Shown: positions 1 through 8,096, counted from the stretch's first letter. The stretch is 64,000 nt of DNA from Microbacterium sp. USTB-Y (GCF_023703415.1 NZ_JAGMTU010000005.1:372001-436000); one strand, 5' to 3'. A program made the numbers and translations. Notes: generated by a model not told the origin, from the letters alone.

Positions 1-55
1 CGTCGATCCGCTCGGGCTTCCGCGCGTCGCTGCGTGGTGCGGCGGATGACGTCAC
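1..55 (-). CDS. Partial gene leaving the window, function unknown
   Basis: A leftward frame starts with GTG at 55-53 and stays open to the window edge for 18 codons (VTSSAAPRSDARKPERID). A weak -10-like GACCCT lies six bases upstream of the GTG, the spacing used by leaderless genes elsewhere in the window. It is divergent from the TetR gene, so it would be the natural TetR target, perhaps an efflux protein. Too little is visible to name a family. Confidence 0.35.
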   Translation of the reverse strand, partial: MTSSAAPRSDARKPERID

Positions 56-124
56 GATGCTAGGGTCCCGGGCGCGCACCGGACGAGCAGGGGAGGCGTA
101 TCGTTTATTTCTGATCCGTGGGCA

Positions 125-142
125 CTTGTAATATGAGACAAG
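125..142. promoter_or_regulatory. Candidate TetR operator
   Basis: CTTGT and ACAAG form a 5-bp inverted repeat around an AT-rich 8-bp spacer, about 40 bp before the TetR start and between it and the divergent partial gene. The location suits an autoregulatory operator. The arms are short, so this is only a candidate. Confidence 0.25.
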
Positions 143-182
143 CGATCCGGATCCATGTTCATTTACGAGGCCGGGAGAAGCC

Positions 183-896
183 ATGCCCGATGACCCCGCA
201 CGGCTCGCGCGGACGCCGGGGCGCGCCGCCCCGGCGCGCGGGCGCGGAAGGCCGCGGGAGCGGATCCTGGACCGGGACCGGATCGCGGACGCCGCCTTCG
301 CCGAGATCCGCTCCGCGGGCCTCGGCGGGATGACGATGCGCGCGCTCGCGCGGCGGCTGCGGGTGTCCCCGGGGGCGCTCTACAACCACGTCCCCTCGCG
401 CGCCGCGGTCCTCGCCCTGCTGCAGGAGCGCTTCGCCGCGGGGATCGATACGTCCGGCTTCGGGGTCGAGCCGCTCCGCGAGGCCCTCTCACGATGGGCG
501 TGGAGCTATCTGAACCGGCTGCGCGAGCGTCCCGAGCTCGTGCCGCTCATCGTCGCCGTGCCGCTCGCGCACACCCCGTACACGTCACTCGTGTACCAGC
601 GGGTGGCCGCGGGATTCTCCGATGCGCACTGGCCCGAGGAGAGCATCGTCGCGTCCCTGAGCGTGCTCGAGACCTTCATCTTCGGCGCCGCGCTGGACAC
701 CCCGACGCCGGCGGGCGTGTACGAGCCCCGGGATCCGGAGCGCTCGCCGCTGCTCGCGCGCGCCTCCGCCGCCTTCGCGAGGGTCGCCGAGGAGCGCGCG
801 CTGAGCCCGGGCGACCTGCTGTTCGAGATCGGCCTCGATTCCCTGCTCACCGGGATGCACCAGCTCTGGGGCGCCGCGCGGCGGGCTCGCGCCTGA
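183..896 (+). CDS. TetR/AcrR family transcriptional regulator
   Basis: DNA-binding one-component repressor of 237 aa. The helix-turn-helix spans about residues 30-75: RDRIADAAFAEIRSAG, then MTMRALARRLRVSPGALYNH, the recognition-helix pattern of TetR proteins. The C-terminal half is helical and typical of the ligand-binding part of TetR_C-type repressors; the ligand cannot be read. A GGGAGAAG ribosome site lies just before ATG 183. The gene is divergent from a frame leaving the window, its most likely target, and is followed by a repeat-filled gap. Confidence 0.85.
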   Translation: MPDDPARLARTPGRAAPARGRGRPRERILDRDRIADAAFAEIRSAGLGGMTMRALARRLRVSPGALYNHVPSRAAVLALLQERFAAGIDTSGFGVEPLREALSRWAWSYLNRLRERPELVPLIVAVPLAHTPYTSLVYQRVAAGFSDAHWPEESIVASLSVLETFIFGAALDTPTPAGVYEPRDPERSPLLARASAAFARVAEERALSPGDLLFEIGLDSLLTGMHQLWGAARRARA

Positions 897-930
897 GGAG
901 TGCGGCTCTGTTCCGCGGTCGCGATGATCG

Positions 931-1006
931 GATCCGCGGTCATGCGGAGATCCGCGGTCATGCGGAGGTGTGCGCGGTCGTGCTCAGGTGTGCGCGGTCG
1001 TGCGGG
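931..1006. repeat. Two short tandem duplications
   Basis: GATCCGCGGTCATGCGGA occurs twice head to tail (931-948, 949-966). It is followed at once by two copies of a 20-bp unit starting GGTGTGCGCGGTCGTGC (967-986, 987-1006). They belong to the 318-bp gap between the convergent TetR and MFS genes, in which I see no gene. Confidence 0.9.
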
Positions 1007-1074
1007 CTGGGCATGCGTCTCGCTCGGAACTGTACGGGTGCTTCGGACGGAATGCGTGAATTCGTCCGAGCGAA

Positions 1075-1188
1075 GCGCACATCTCCGAGTGAGGCGCACA
1101 TCTCCGAGCGAGGCGCACATCTCCGAGTGAGGCGCACATCTCCGAGCGAGGCGCACATCTCCTAGTGAGGCGCACATCTCCGAGTGAG
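1075..1188. repeat. 19-bp minisatellite, six units
   Basis: Six contiguous units of GCGCACATCTCCGAGTGAG begin at 1075, 1094, 1113, 1132, 1151 and 1170. Units alternate mainly between GAGT and GAGC at one position, with one CTAGT variant. There is no spacer, so it is not CRISPR. It fills the convergent gap after the TetR and MFS stop codons. Confidence 0.95.
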
Positions 1189-1214
1189 GCGTGGAGGCGT
1201 GCAGCAGTCCTGCG

Positions 1215-2495
1215 TCATCGGCCCCGGGCTGCGGCGGCGGGAGACGCCATCCGGCGGAGCACGACGAGCAGCCCGGCGAAGCCGAGGACGTTGGCGGCGA
1301 CCATGGCGATGACCAGCCAGACCGCGCCGCGGTCGTAGGCGAAGCCGAGCGCGGCGCCGGCGAGCAGCAGTCCGAAGCCACGGGCGAAGGCGAGCCAGCC
1401 GAACGCGATCGCGCGTGAGCCCGAGGAGACGAGTTCGGTGACGACGGCCTTGACGGTGGAGTCGAGGACCCCGCTCACGAGGCCCCAGACCGCGACGCCG
1501 ATCCAGAGCAGCGCGACGTCATCGGTGAAGGCGATCGCGGAGGCGAGGGCCGCGGCCGGGATGAGCAGCAGCACGCGGGCGCCGAAGCGGTCGTAGGCGC
1601 GGCCCACGACCAGGCCGCTCGCGCCGTCGACGAGCATCGCGACCGCGAAGAGGATCGGTACCAGTGCGTCCGGGAGCAGTCCGTGCGACTGAGCGTGGAA
1701 GGCGAGGAGCGGGAAGGAGGCCGTCCCGATCGACAGCACGGCGATCACGGCGACGTAGAACCAGAACCGGCCCGGCAGGGGAGGGCGTCCGGAGGGAGTG
1801 CGCGTGACCACGTCGCCGGGGGCTCCGGCGGCGTCGGCGCGCTCCGCGGGTGCGGTGCTCGCGCGCTCGGGCTGCTCGTAGACGAGCGGGTCGGGCACGC
1901 GGTGGCGCAGCCAGAGCAGCAGGGCCAGCACGAGCGCACCGGGCACGATGAGCACGCCGAACGCGAGCGCGTAGTCGCCGTCGCGCCAGCCCAGGACGGC
2001 GGCGAGCAGCAGCGGCCCGAGCACGGCCCCGGTCTGGTCCAGCGCCTGGTGGACGCCGAAGGCGCTCCCGCGACCGGTGCTCGCCGAGGCGTAGGACAGG
2101 AGCGTGTCCTTCGCGGGCGACCGCACGGCCTTGCCGAGGCGCTCGGTGCCGTAGAGGAGCAGCGCGGGAGCGAGCATTCCTGTCACGCCGATCAGGGGGA
2201 CGCTGAGCACCGTCAGGGCATAGCCGACGATGGTCCAGGTCCAGTAATGGCGCGTACGCACCGTCGCATAGCCGGTGACCACGCGCAGCCCGTAGCCGAT
2301 GAACTCGCCGGCGCCGGCGACGACCCCGACGAGGGTCGCCGACGCACCGAGAGTGGCGAGATAAGGGCCGATGATGCTCCGCGCCCCTTCGTACACCATG
2401 TCCGCGAGGAGGCTCACGATCCCGAACGCGAGGATGAAGTGCCACGGGCGCAGGCGGGCGGCAACGGTCCCGGTCGGCGGAGGTGGGGCGGTCAT
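1215..2495 (-). CDS. MFS transporter
   Basis: Integral membrane transporter of about 426 aa with roughly twelve hydrophobic segments and a hydrophilic central loop near residues 210-255, the classic major facilitator layout. The stretch ERLGKAVRSPAKDTLLS after TM4 is typical of a subgroup of bacterial MFS exporters of unknown substrate. I chose ATG 2495 (MTAPPPPTG) because GGAGGA lies directly before it; a longer frame to 2531 lacks such a site. It follows the CDF gene by about 50 bp on the same strand, so it may be cotranscribed with the metal sensor/exporter pair. A metal role is inferred from position only. Confidence 0.85.
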   Translation of the reverse strand: MTAPPPPTGTVAARLRPWHFILAFGIVSLLADMVYEGARSIIGPYLATLGASATLVGVVAGAGEFIGYGLRVVTGYATVRTRHYWTWTIVGYALTVLSVPLIGVTGMLAPALLLYGTERLGKAVRSPAKDTLLSYASASTGRGSAFGVHQALDQTGAVLGPLLLAAVLGWRDGDYALAFGVLIVPGALVLALLLWLRHRVPDPLVYEQPERASTAPAERADAAGAPGDVVTRTPSGRPPLPGRFWFYVAVIAVLSIGTASFPLLAFHAQSHGLLPDALVPILFAVAMLVDGASGLVVGRAYDRFGARVLLLIPAAALASAIAFTDDVALLWIGVAVWGLVSGVLDSTVKAVVTELVSSGSRAIAFGWLAFARGFGLLLAGAALGFAYDRGAVWLVIAMVAANVLGFAGLLVVLRRMASPAAAARGR

Positions 2496-2544
2496 GACGC
2501 GTCCTCCGGGGATTCCGGCACGGCCGGGCACACGAGGAAGGGGA

Positions 2545-3675
2545 TCACCTCGCGACGACCGTGAAGTCGTCGAGGTTGCGGAGTTCCTCGCGGACGTGCG
2601 CGGCAGCGTGCTCGGAGATCCGGGCGGCTCCGGCGAGGGTGGTCTCCTCGACGTGGATCGTCGCGGATCCCGTGAGCCGGTGTCCCATCCAGCGCAGCTG
2701 CACGCGGTCCACGTCGACGATGTCCGGCATCCGCCGGAGGGCGCGTTCGGCCCGGTCGACGAGGGCGGGGTCGATCGCGTCCATGAGCCGGGCGCCGATC
2801 GATCGGAGGGTGCTCCAGAGCAGGACGAGGATCGAGATCACGATGATGAGCCCGATGATCGGGTCGGCGAGCGGGAAGCCGAGGAGGACGCCGATCGCGC
2901 CGAGCACGACGGACAACGAGGTGAAGCCGTCGAGACGGGCGTGGACTCCGTCGGCGACCAGCGCGGCGGATCCGATCCTCCGGCCGACGCGGATCCGGTA
3001 GATCGCGACGGCCTCGTTCCCCGCGAAGCCGATCAGTCCAGCGGCGACGAGCAGCCAAGGCGCCTCGACGGGGCGGGGATGGATGAAGCGGTCGATCGCC
3101 TCGGCTCCGGCGATCACGGCGGAAAGCGCGACGACGAAGACGATGAACAGGCCGGCGAGATCCTCCGCGCGCCCGTACCCGTAGGTGTGCCGGCGGGTCG
3201 CCGCACGGCGTCCGAGCACGAAGGCGATCCACAGCGGCACGGCGGTGAGGGCGTCGGCGAAGTTGTGGATGGTGTCGGCGAGGAGGGCGACCGATCCCGT
3301 GACGACGACGAGAGCGGCCTGCAGGATCGTCGTGCCGAGCAGCACGAACAGGGAGATCTTCAGCGCGCGGACGCCCGCGCGGCTCGCTTCGAGGGCGTCG
3401 TCGATCGAGTCCGCCACATCGTGCGAGTGGGGGACGAACAGGTCGTACAGGAATCCGCGGACCCCGCCGTGCGGATGGTCATGGTCGTGCTCGTGGTGCG
3501 GGTGATCGTGCTCGTGGTGGAGCTCATGGTCGTGCCCGTGCTCGGGGGAGCGGTCGTGGCCGTGTTCGTGGCCGTCGTGCTGGTGTCCGTGTGCGTGCTC
3601 GTGTTCGTGGTCGAGTCCGGGGGTACGGTAGTGCCGGTGGACCCGGGCGTGCTCCGGATCGGCGCTCGGACTCAT
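2545..3675 (-). CDS. Cation diffusion facilitator (Zn/Cd/Co exporter), His-rich
   Basis: Proton-coupled efflux of divalent metals across the membrane, 376 aa. The first 70 residues hold about 25 histidines in HEHEHAHGH-type runs, a cytosolic metal-binding extension. The membrane core carries both HxxxD metal-site motifs, HNFAD in TM2 and HARLD in TM5; a site with His in TM2 favours zinc in this family. The C-terminal cytosolic domain (about 290-376) is the usual ferredoxin-like dimer domain. The start overlaps the ArsR stop by 4 bp (ATGA), so sensor and exporter are translationally coupled. The substrate metal is inferred. Confidence 0.93.
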   Translation of the reverse strand: MSPSADPEHARVHRHYRTPGLDHEHEHAHGHQHDGHEHGHDRSPEHGHDHELHHEHDHPHHEHDHDHPHGGVRGFLYDLFVPHSHDVADSIDDALEASRAGVRALKISLFVLLGTTILQAALVVVTGSVALLADTIHNFADALTAVPLWIAFVLGRRAATRRHTYGYGRAEDLAGLFIVFVVALSAVIAGAEAIDRFIHPRPVEAPWLLVAAGLIGFAGNEAVAIYRIRVGRRIGSAALVADGVHARLDGFTSLSVVLGAIGVLLGFPLADPIIGLIIVISILVLLWSTLRSIGARLMDAIDPALVDRAERALRRMPDIVDVDRVQLRWMGHRLTGSATIHVEETTLAGAARISEHAAAHVREELRNLDDFTVVAR

Positions 3676-4043
3676 GAGCCGGTGCCCGTCGCCCGGTGGT
3701 GGTGGGGGACCCCGCCGTCCGACACGGTGTGCTCGGCCTGCCGCACGGCGTCGTTGACGAGCTCGGAGGCGTGCTCATCGGCGAGACGGTAGAACACCGT
3801 CGTGCCCTCGCGACGGGTGAGCACCATCCGCGCCAGACGCAGCTTCGCAAGGTGCTGCGACACCGCGGCCGCGGGTTTGCCCACGGCGTCCGCGAGCGCA
3901 TTCACCGAGAGCTCGGCGCCGCCGCGCAGCGCGAGGATGATCCGCACCCGCGTGGCATCCGCGAGCATCGCGAACACCTCCACCGCGAGCTCGACGAACT
4001 CCGACTCCGGCCCCAGTCCGCAAATCTGCTTATCTACGTGCAC
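3672..4043 (-). CDS. ArsR/SmtB family metal-responsive repressor
   Basis: Winged-helix repressor of 123 aa. HTH around residues 45-75 (LSVNALADAVGKPAAAVSQHLAKLRLARMV) followed by the beta wing (REGTTVFYRL). The alpha-5 region DEHASELVNDAVRQAEH aligns with the zinc site of CzrA/SmtB (D-x-H...H..H/E), but the third ligand position is Gln instead of His; a VPHHH stretch follows. The start is GTG 4043 (upstream in-frame stop), with CATAAT six bases before it, so the message is probably leaderless. First gene of the CDF operon and presumably its metal-released repressor. Confidence 0.9.
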   Translation of the reverse strand: MHVDKQICGLGPESEFVELAVEVFAMLADATRVRIILALRGGAELSVNALADAVGKPAAAVSQHLAKLRLARMVLTRREGTTVFYRLADEHASELVNDAVRQAEHTVSDGGVPHHHRATGTGS

Positions 4044-4053
4044 ACGCAGATTA
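4030..4053. promoter_or_regulatory. Probable ArsR operator with overlapping -10 box
   Basis: TTATCTACG and CGCAGATTA form an imperfect inverted repeat (7 of 9 pairs) around TGCACA. It covers the GTG start (4041-4043) and most of the -10 hexamer CATAAT (4050-4055, reverse strand). Binding here would block both promoter and start, as expected for autoregulation. Confidence 0.55.
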
Positions 4054-4167
4054 TGTCATGGGCGTTCGACGGCTCCGCGGTCGGACTCGCGGACCCCGTC
4101 ACGGGCACTCCCGGAGCGAGGTGAGTCGGGTTCGCTCCGCCCGGACCGAAGCGGGGATGATGGATCC

Positions 4168-5166
4168 ATGGCCGATTCCCCCTCCTGCGGTCCCGACTGC
4201 GCCTGCGGCGCTCCACCGCGCTCCGTTCTCACAGGCGACCGTGCCGTGCTGCCCCTGCTCGGCGCGCCGAGCGCGGACGAGGAGAAGGCCGCCGGGCGGC
4301 ACCTGATCGCTCAGGCGCGGGTCCCGGCCGGATCCTTCGTCATGGGCGACTCCTCGGGCGACGAGAACCGCGGCGACGGCGAGACTCCCCGGCACCGGGT
4401 CGCGCTGGAGGGGTTCGAGATCGACGCGACCACGGTCACGAACGCCGACTTCGCCCGCTTCGTCGAGGCCACCGGGTATCGCACCGAGGCCGAGGTCTTC
4501 GGGTTCTCGGCCGTGTTCCACCTGGCCGTGAGCGCTCCCGACGCCGACGTGATGGGCCCCGCCGCCGGCACCCCGTGGTGGTACGGCGTGCGCGGCGCGG
4601 ACTGGGCGCACCCGGGTGGATCCGGTTCGGATCTGGACGGGCTCGCCGACCACCCGGTCGTGCACGTGAGCTGGAACGACGCGGTGGCGTACTGCGCCTG
4701 GGCCGGCCGGCGGCTGCCCACCGAGGCGGAGTGGGAGTACGCCGCCCGCGGAGGGATCGACGGGGCGAAGTATCCCTGGGGCGACGCGGAGCCGGATGAC
4801 GGCGGCTGGCGCACGAACATCTGGCAGGGCGCGTTCCCGCGGGAGAACACCCTCGACGACGGCTGGCTGACCACCGCTCCCGTGCGGGCCTTCGCCCCGA
4901 ACGGCTACGGCCTCTTCCAGCCGGTCGGCAATGTCTGGGAGTGGTGTGCGGACTGGTTCGATCCGCGAGCCTACGAGCGGTCGGCCGAAGCGGATCCGCG
5001 CGGCCCCTCGCTCGGCGCGGCGCGGGTGCTGCGCGGCGGCAGCTACCTCTGCCACATCTCCTACTGCAACCGCTACCGCAACTCCGCGCGCAGCTCGAAC
5101 ACCCCCGACTCGTCGATGGGCAACGCCGGGTTCCGCACCGTCTCGCTCCGAACGGAGAACGCATGA
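4168..5166 (+). CDS. Formylglycine-generating enzyme (FGE, SUMF1 family)
   Basis: Oxidises a cysteine in CxPxR motifs of sulfatases to C-alpha-formylglycine, using oxygen and copper. 332 aa. The FGE-sulfatase domain covers most of the protein: VPAGSFVMGD near 55, HPVVHVSWNDAVAYCAWAG, LPTEAEWEYAARGG, GNVWEWCADW, and the end LRGGSYLCHISYC...SSNTPDSSMGNAGFR. Both catalytic cysteines are present (C295 and C300 in CHISYC), which separates true FGE from SUMF1-like relatives. The N-terminus has a Cys cluster (CGPDCACG) as in other actinobacterial FGEs. ATG 4168 is preceded by a weak GATGAT at -10 spacing. No sulfatase with CxPxR lies in the window. It overlaps the next gene by ATGA. Confidence 0.93.
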   Translation: MADSPSCGPDCACGAPPRSVLTGDRAVLPLLGAPSADEEKAAGRHLIAQARVPAGSFVMGDSSGDENRGDGETPRHRVALEGFEIDATTVTNADFARFVEATGYRTEAEVFGFSAVFHLAVSAPDADVMGPAAGTPWWYGVRGADWAHPGGSGSDLDGLADHPVVHVSWNDAVAYCAWAGRRLPTEAEWEYAARGGIDGAKYPWGDAEPDDGGWRTNIWQGAFPRENTLDDGWLTTAPVRAFAPNGYGLFQPVGNVWEWCADWFDPRAYERSAEADPRGPSLGAARVLRGGSYLCHISYCNRYRNSARSSNTPDSSMGNAGFRTVSLRTENA

Positions 5167-5525
5167 GCACCAGCCGCTTCCCCCGGCGCGTCTACGACCG
5201 CGGCGAGGAGCCGGACGCCCGGTTCACCCTCGCGAACGAGCGCACGTTCCTGGCGTGGATCCGCACCTCCCTCGCCCTGCTCGCGGGCGGCGTCGCGCTC
5301 GAGGCGCTCGGGCTGGGCATGCACGCCGGCTTCCGGCACGCGGCGTCGATCCTGCTGATCGTGGCGGGGCTGCTGACCCCCGTGCAGGCGTGGCTGGGCT
5401 GGATGCGCACCGAACGGTCGCTGCGGGAGTCGACGCCCCTGGGCCCGCCGTGGATCGCGATCCCGCTGGTGATCGTCGTCGTCGCGACCGGCGTGCTGGT
5501 GCTGCTCGGGGTGCTGCTGGCGTGA
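5163..5525 (+). CDS. DUF202/YidH-family membrane protein
   Basis: Small membrane protein of 120 aa. The DUF202 hallmark LANERTFLAWIRTSLALL lies at about residues 22-40 and merges into the first of three hydrophobic segments (about 34-55, 60-78, 95-118). ATG 5163 overlaps the FGE stop (ATGA), and its own stop overlaps the next DUF202 gene (GTGA), so the three genes form one coupled unit. DUF202 function is not established; the coupling to FGE is the notable context. Confidence 0.88.
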   Translation: MSTSRFPRRVYDRGEEPDARFTLANERTFLAWIRTSLALLAGGVALEALGLGMHAGFRHAASILLIVAGLLTPVQAWLGWMRTERSLRESTPLGPPWIAIPLVIVVVATGVLVLLGVLLA

Positions 5526-5863
5526 GTGGGGATCCGGAACGGGTCTTCGACCCCGGCTTGCAGCCCGAGCGCACCGCCCTGGCGTGGCGGCGCACGGCGC
5601 TCGCCCTCGCCGGGGGATCCGTCGTGATCATGCGGATCCTCCCGTCCGTGATCGGCGGGGCGGCGCTCGTGCTCGGCTTCGCAGGGCTCGCCCTCGCCGT
5701 GGTGGTGCTGGTCGGCTCGCATCGGCGCTACCGGCGCCAGCATCGGGCTCTCACCTCGACCGAGCCCGTCGTGCTGCGCTCGGGCTGGCCGGTCGCCGCG
5801 CTGACCGGCGCGACGCTCCTCGTCGGCGTGCTCTGCCTGCTGTTCGTGCTCGGCCGGGGCTGA
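5522..5863 (+). CDS. DUF202-family membrane protein, second copy
   Basis: 113-aa membrane protein starting at GTG 5522, whose start overlaps the previous stop by 4 bp. It carries the DUF202 signature in shortened form (LQPERTALAWRRTALALAGG, residues about 12-31) followed by three hydrophobic segments and a basic loop (SHRRYRRQH). Tandem DUF202 pairs, one long and one short, occur in other bacteria and may form a heteromer. Last gene of the FGE unit; function unknown. Confidence 0.85.
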   Translation: MSGDPERVFDPGLQPERTALAWRRTALALAGGSVVIMRILPSVIGGAALVLGFAGLALAVVVLVGSHRRYRRQHRALTSTEPVVLRSGWPVAALTGATLLVGVLCLLFVLGRG

Positions 5864-5890
5864 ACGCCGCGGCGGCAGAGCCGGAGGGCG

Positions 5891-5896
5891 TACGGT
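5891..5896 (+). promoter_or_regulatory. -10 box, leaderless promoter of the histidine phosphatase
   Basis: TACGGT, then six bases, then GTG 5903. Transcription would begin at or beside the start codon. Confidence 0.6.
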
Positions 5897-5902
5897 GGCG
5901 AG

Positions 5903-6559
5903 GTGGAGACTCTCGACCCCCTGCCCGACCATCCCGCTCCCGACAACCCGCAGGGCAAGCTCGTGCTGCTGCGCCACGGCGAGACCGAATGGTCGCGCAG
6001 CGGGCGGCACACGGGGCGCACCGACATCCCGCTCACCCCGCGCGGAGAGGAGCTGGCCCGGCTCGCGGGAGCGCTCGTGACGGGCTACGACTTCCGGCTC
6101 GTGCTGTCCTCGCCCCTGCAGCGCGCCCGCCGCACGGCCGAGCTCGCGGGCTTGCACGCCGACGTCGACCCGCTGCTCGTGGAATGGGACTACGGCGGCT
6201 ACGAGGGGCGCACCACCAAGGACATCCGCGCCGAGCTCGGCTACAACTGGAGCGCGTTCACGCACGGCGTGATCCGCGGCGAGACCCCGGGGGAGACCGT
6301 CGAGGAGGTCGCCGCGCGGGCCTCCCGGGTGCTCACCCGGGTGCTGCCGGCGATGGTCGACGGCGACGTCGCGCTGATCGCCCACGGTCACTATCTGCGG
6401 ATCCTGACGGCGGTGTTCCTGCGTCAGGCGCCGCGCTTCGGCGCCGCGATCACGCTCGATGCCGGATCCGTCTCGGTGCTCGGCTTCACCCGGGAGCAGC
6501 CGGCGATCCTGGCCTGGAACCACGGGCCGCAACTACCGCTGGCGCCGTCCGAGTCCTGA
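5903..6559 (+). CDS. Histidine phosphatase family protein (phosphoglycerate mutase-like)
   Basis: Phosphohydrolase of 218 aa using a phospho-histidine intermediate. The catalytic motif LLRHGETEW (His about 25) is followed by SSPLQRARRTAEL, the phosphate-clamping arginine region, then the GE-type VEWDYGGYEGRTT, and near the C-terminus IAHGHYLRIL with the second catalytic histidine. All core residues are present. This branch includes acid sugar phosphatases and GpmB/CobC-like enzymes; the substrate cannot be assigned. It starts at GTG 5903 behind a leaderless-type -10 box and has its own transcript separate from the FGE unit. Confidence 0.9.
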   Translation: METLDPLPDHPAPDNPQGKLVLLRHGETEWSRSGRHTGRTDIPLTPRGEELARLAGALVTGYDFRLVLSSPLQRARRTAELAGLHADVDPLLVEWDYGGYEGRTTKDIRAELGYNWSAFTHGVIRGETPGETVEEVAARASRVLTRVLPAMVDGDVALIAHGHYLRILTAVFLRQAPRFGAAITLDAGSVSVLGFTREQPAILAWNHGPQLPLAPSES

Positions 6560-6578
6560 GAGAAAGATTCGATGCTGG

Positions 6579-6587
6579 TTATCCACA
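6579..6587 (+). promoter_or_regulatory. Single DnaA-box-like site
   Basis: TTATCCACA matches the consensus DnaA box exactly. It is isolated, lying between the phosphatase and the DUF222 gene, with no dnaA/dnaN context or cluster. It could bind DnaA as a regulatory site or be chance. Confidence 0.35.
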
Positions 6588-6625
6588 GATCTCGTTCTCG
6601 CCCTCTGACTGCCGCACGTGCGTTC

Positions 6626-6631
6626 TAGTCT
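6626..6631 (+). promoter_or_regulatory. -10 box, leaderless promoter of the HNH gene
   Basis: TAGTCT, six bases (GAAGGC), then ATG 6638. Confidence 0.6.
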
Positions 6632-6637
6632 GAAGGC

Positions 6638-7990
6638 ATGACCAGAACCGCCGATTCGTACCTCGTCCGCAGCGACGAGATCGTCGATCGGTGCCGTGAG
6701 CTCGACCGTCGGATCGCGGCGCTCGAGGCGGAGAAGTCCGCGCTGCTCGGGCAACGCGTGCAGCTGCTGCTCGACGAGGTGCCTCCGGGCGCCGCCGGGT
6801 TCGAGAGCGCGGAGCGGTCGATGTTCGCCGAGGTGGCCGCCGCTCTGCACATCTCCCGGGCGGCGGCCTCCCGCGCACTCGCCACGGGCTGGTCGCTCGG
6901 CGACCGCTTCCCGCAGACGCGGGCCGCGCTCGCGACGGGCGAGATCTCGCTGCGGCACGCGGCGGTGATCGTCGCGGGCGCCGCCGCCCTGGACCTCGCC
7001 GATCGCGACGCGCATGCCCGGTATGAGGGCCTCGTGGTGCCCTATGCGGCAGCGGAGACCGCCCCGCGGACCGAGGCGTTCGCGAGGTCGGCGGCGGCAT
7101 CGGTCGCCCCCGAGACCGTCGTCGAGCGGCATCGCCGCGCTCGGGCCGACCGCCAGGTGCGCGTCACCGATGCCGAGGACGGGATGGCGTGGCTCGAGAT
7201 CCTGCTGCCGTCGCCGCTGGCGCATGCCGCCTACGACCGGGTGTCCGCGATCGGACGTCAGCTCCGGGTCGTCCGCGCCGCGCAGGACTGCGGCGCGTTC
7301 TCCGGCCCGCGCGCCCCGCAGCCGGGGCAGGCTCCCACCGACGACGACTGGCGTCGTCTGACCTCGTTCGAGAGCATCGTCGACGAGCTGCAGGAGCCGC
7401 TCACGGATCCGCGCAGCCTCGACGAGCTGCGGGCCGACATCGTCTCGGATCTGCTGCTCACCGCCGACACCGACCTGCTGACGCAGAACGGGGTCGACGG
7501 GATCCGGGCGACGGTCCAGGTCACGATCGCCGCGTCCACCCTCGCGGGAGCCGACGATCGGCCCGCCGAGCTCGACGGGCACGGGCCGATCGACCCCGAC
7601 ATCGCCCGGGCGCTCGCGGGAGGGGCAGGGACGTGGGACCGGCTGTTCCTCGATCCCCGAGGGATGCTCACCCGCACCGACACCTACGCACCGACCGAGC
7701 GGATGCGCCGCCTCCTGCGCGCGAGAGACCGGCACTGCCGGTTCCCGGGCTGCCGCATGCCCGCCCGCAGCTGCGACCTTGATCACAACCACGATCACGC
7801 CCTGGGCGGACCGACGGACCTCTGCAATCTCTGCTGCCTGTGCGAGGGGCATCACGCGCTGAAGCATCCGGACCTCGACGACCGCTGGCGGTGGACCGCG
7901 GCGCAGGGGCCCGGGGGAGTGATCACCTGGACCAGTCCCGGGGGACGGACCTACGCCGACACTCCGCCCCCACGTGTCCAGTTCGTCTGA
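6638..7990 (+). CDS. DUF222 / HNH endonuclease domain protein
   Basis: 450-aa protein of the DUF222-HNH family, often multi-copy in Actinobacteria and of unsettled function. Residues about 10-330 form the helical DUF222 region, with VQLLLDEVPPGAAG and the AALHISRAAASRAL segment near the N-terminus. The C-terminus carries the HNH nuclease fold: CRFPGCRMPARSCDLDHNHDHALGG...NLCCLCEGHHALKH, with the zinc-type CxxxC pair and the DHxxDH core intact. It has its own leaderless promoter and is followed by a large hairpin, so it is monocistronic. Confidence 0.9.
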   Translation: MTRTADSYLVRSDEIVDRCRELDRRIAALEAEKSALLGQRVQLLLDEVPPGAAGFESAERSMFAEVAAALHISRAAASRALATGWSLGDRFPQTRAALATGEISLRHAAVIVAGAAALDLADRDAHARYEGLVVPYAAAETAPRTEAFARSAAASVAPETVVERHRRARADRQVRVTDAEDGMAWLEILLPSPLAHAAYDRVSAIGRQLRVVRAAQDCGAFSGPRAPQPGQAPTDDDWRRLTSFESIVDELQEPLTDPRSLDELRADIVSDLLLTADTDLLTQNGVDGIRATVQVTIAASTLAGADDRPAELDGHGPIDPDIARALAGGAGTWDRLFLDPRGMLTRTDTYAPTERMRRLLRARDRHCRFPGCRMPARSCDLDHNHDHALGGPTDLCNLCCLCEGHHALKHPDLDDRWRWTAAQGPGGVITWTSPGGRTYADTPPPRVQFV

Positions 7991-8006
7991 TCCCACCCCC
8001 ACAATT

Positions 8007-8056
8007 GAGTCGTCCCCCTGAGCACGGCCTATGGCTCGTGCTCGGGGGGACGACTC
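8007..8056. repeat. GTCGTCCCC palindrome, copy 1 (possible terminator)
   Basis: GAGTCGTCCCCCTGAGCACG (8007-8026) pairs with 8037-8056 in 19 of 20 positions around a 10-bp loop. It lies just after the HNH stop and could terminate that transcript, though there is no T tract. The GTCGTCCCC/GGGGACGACTCGGAG arms recur at 28556-28601. Confidence 0.85.
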
Positions 8057-8090
8057 GGAGGAGAAGGATTCAGGGCCCGACGCCGCCCGC

Positions 8091-8096
8091 TACAGT
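8091..8096 (+). promoter_or_regulatory. -10 box, leaderless promoter of the small membrane protein
   Basis: TACAGT, six bases, then ATG 8103. Confidence 0.6.

Noticed and set aside
1075..1188. CRISPR-like short repeats
   Set aside because: Units are contiguous with a 19-bp period, no spacers and no cas genes.
6579..6587. Replication origin
   Set aside because: One DnaA box only, no AT-rich unwinding region and no dnaA, dnaN or parAB nearby.
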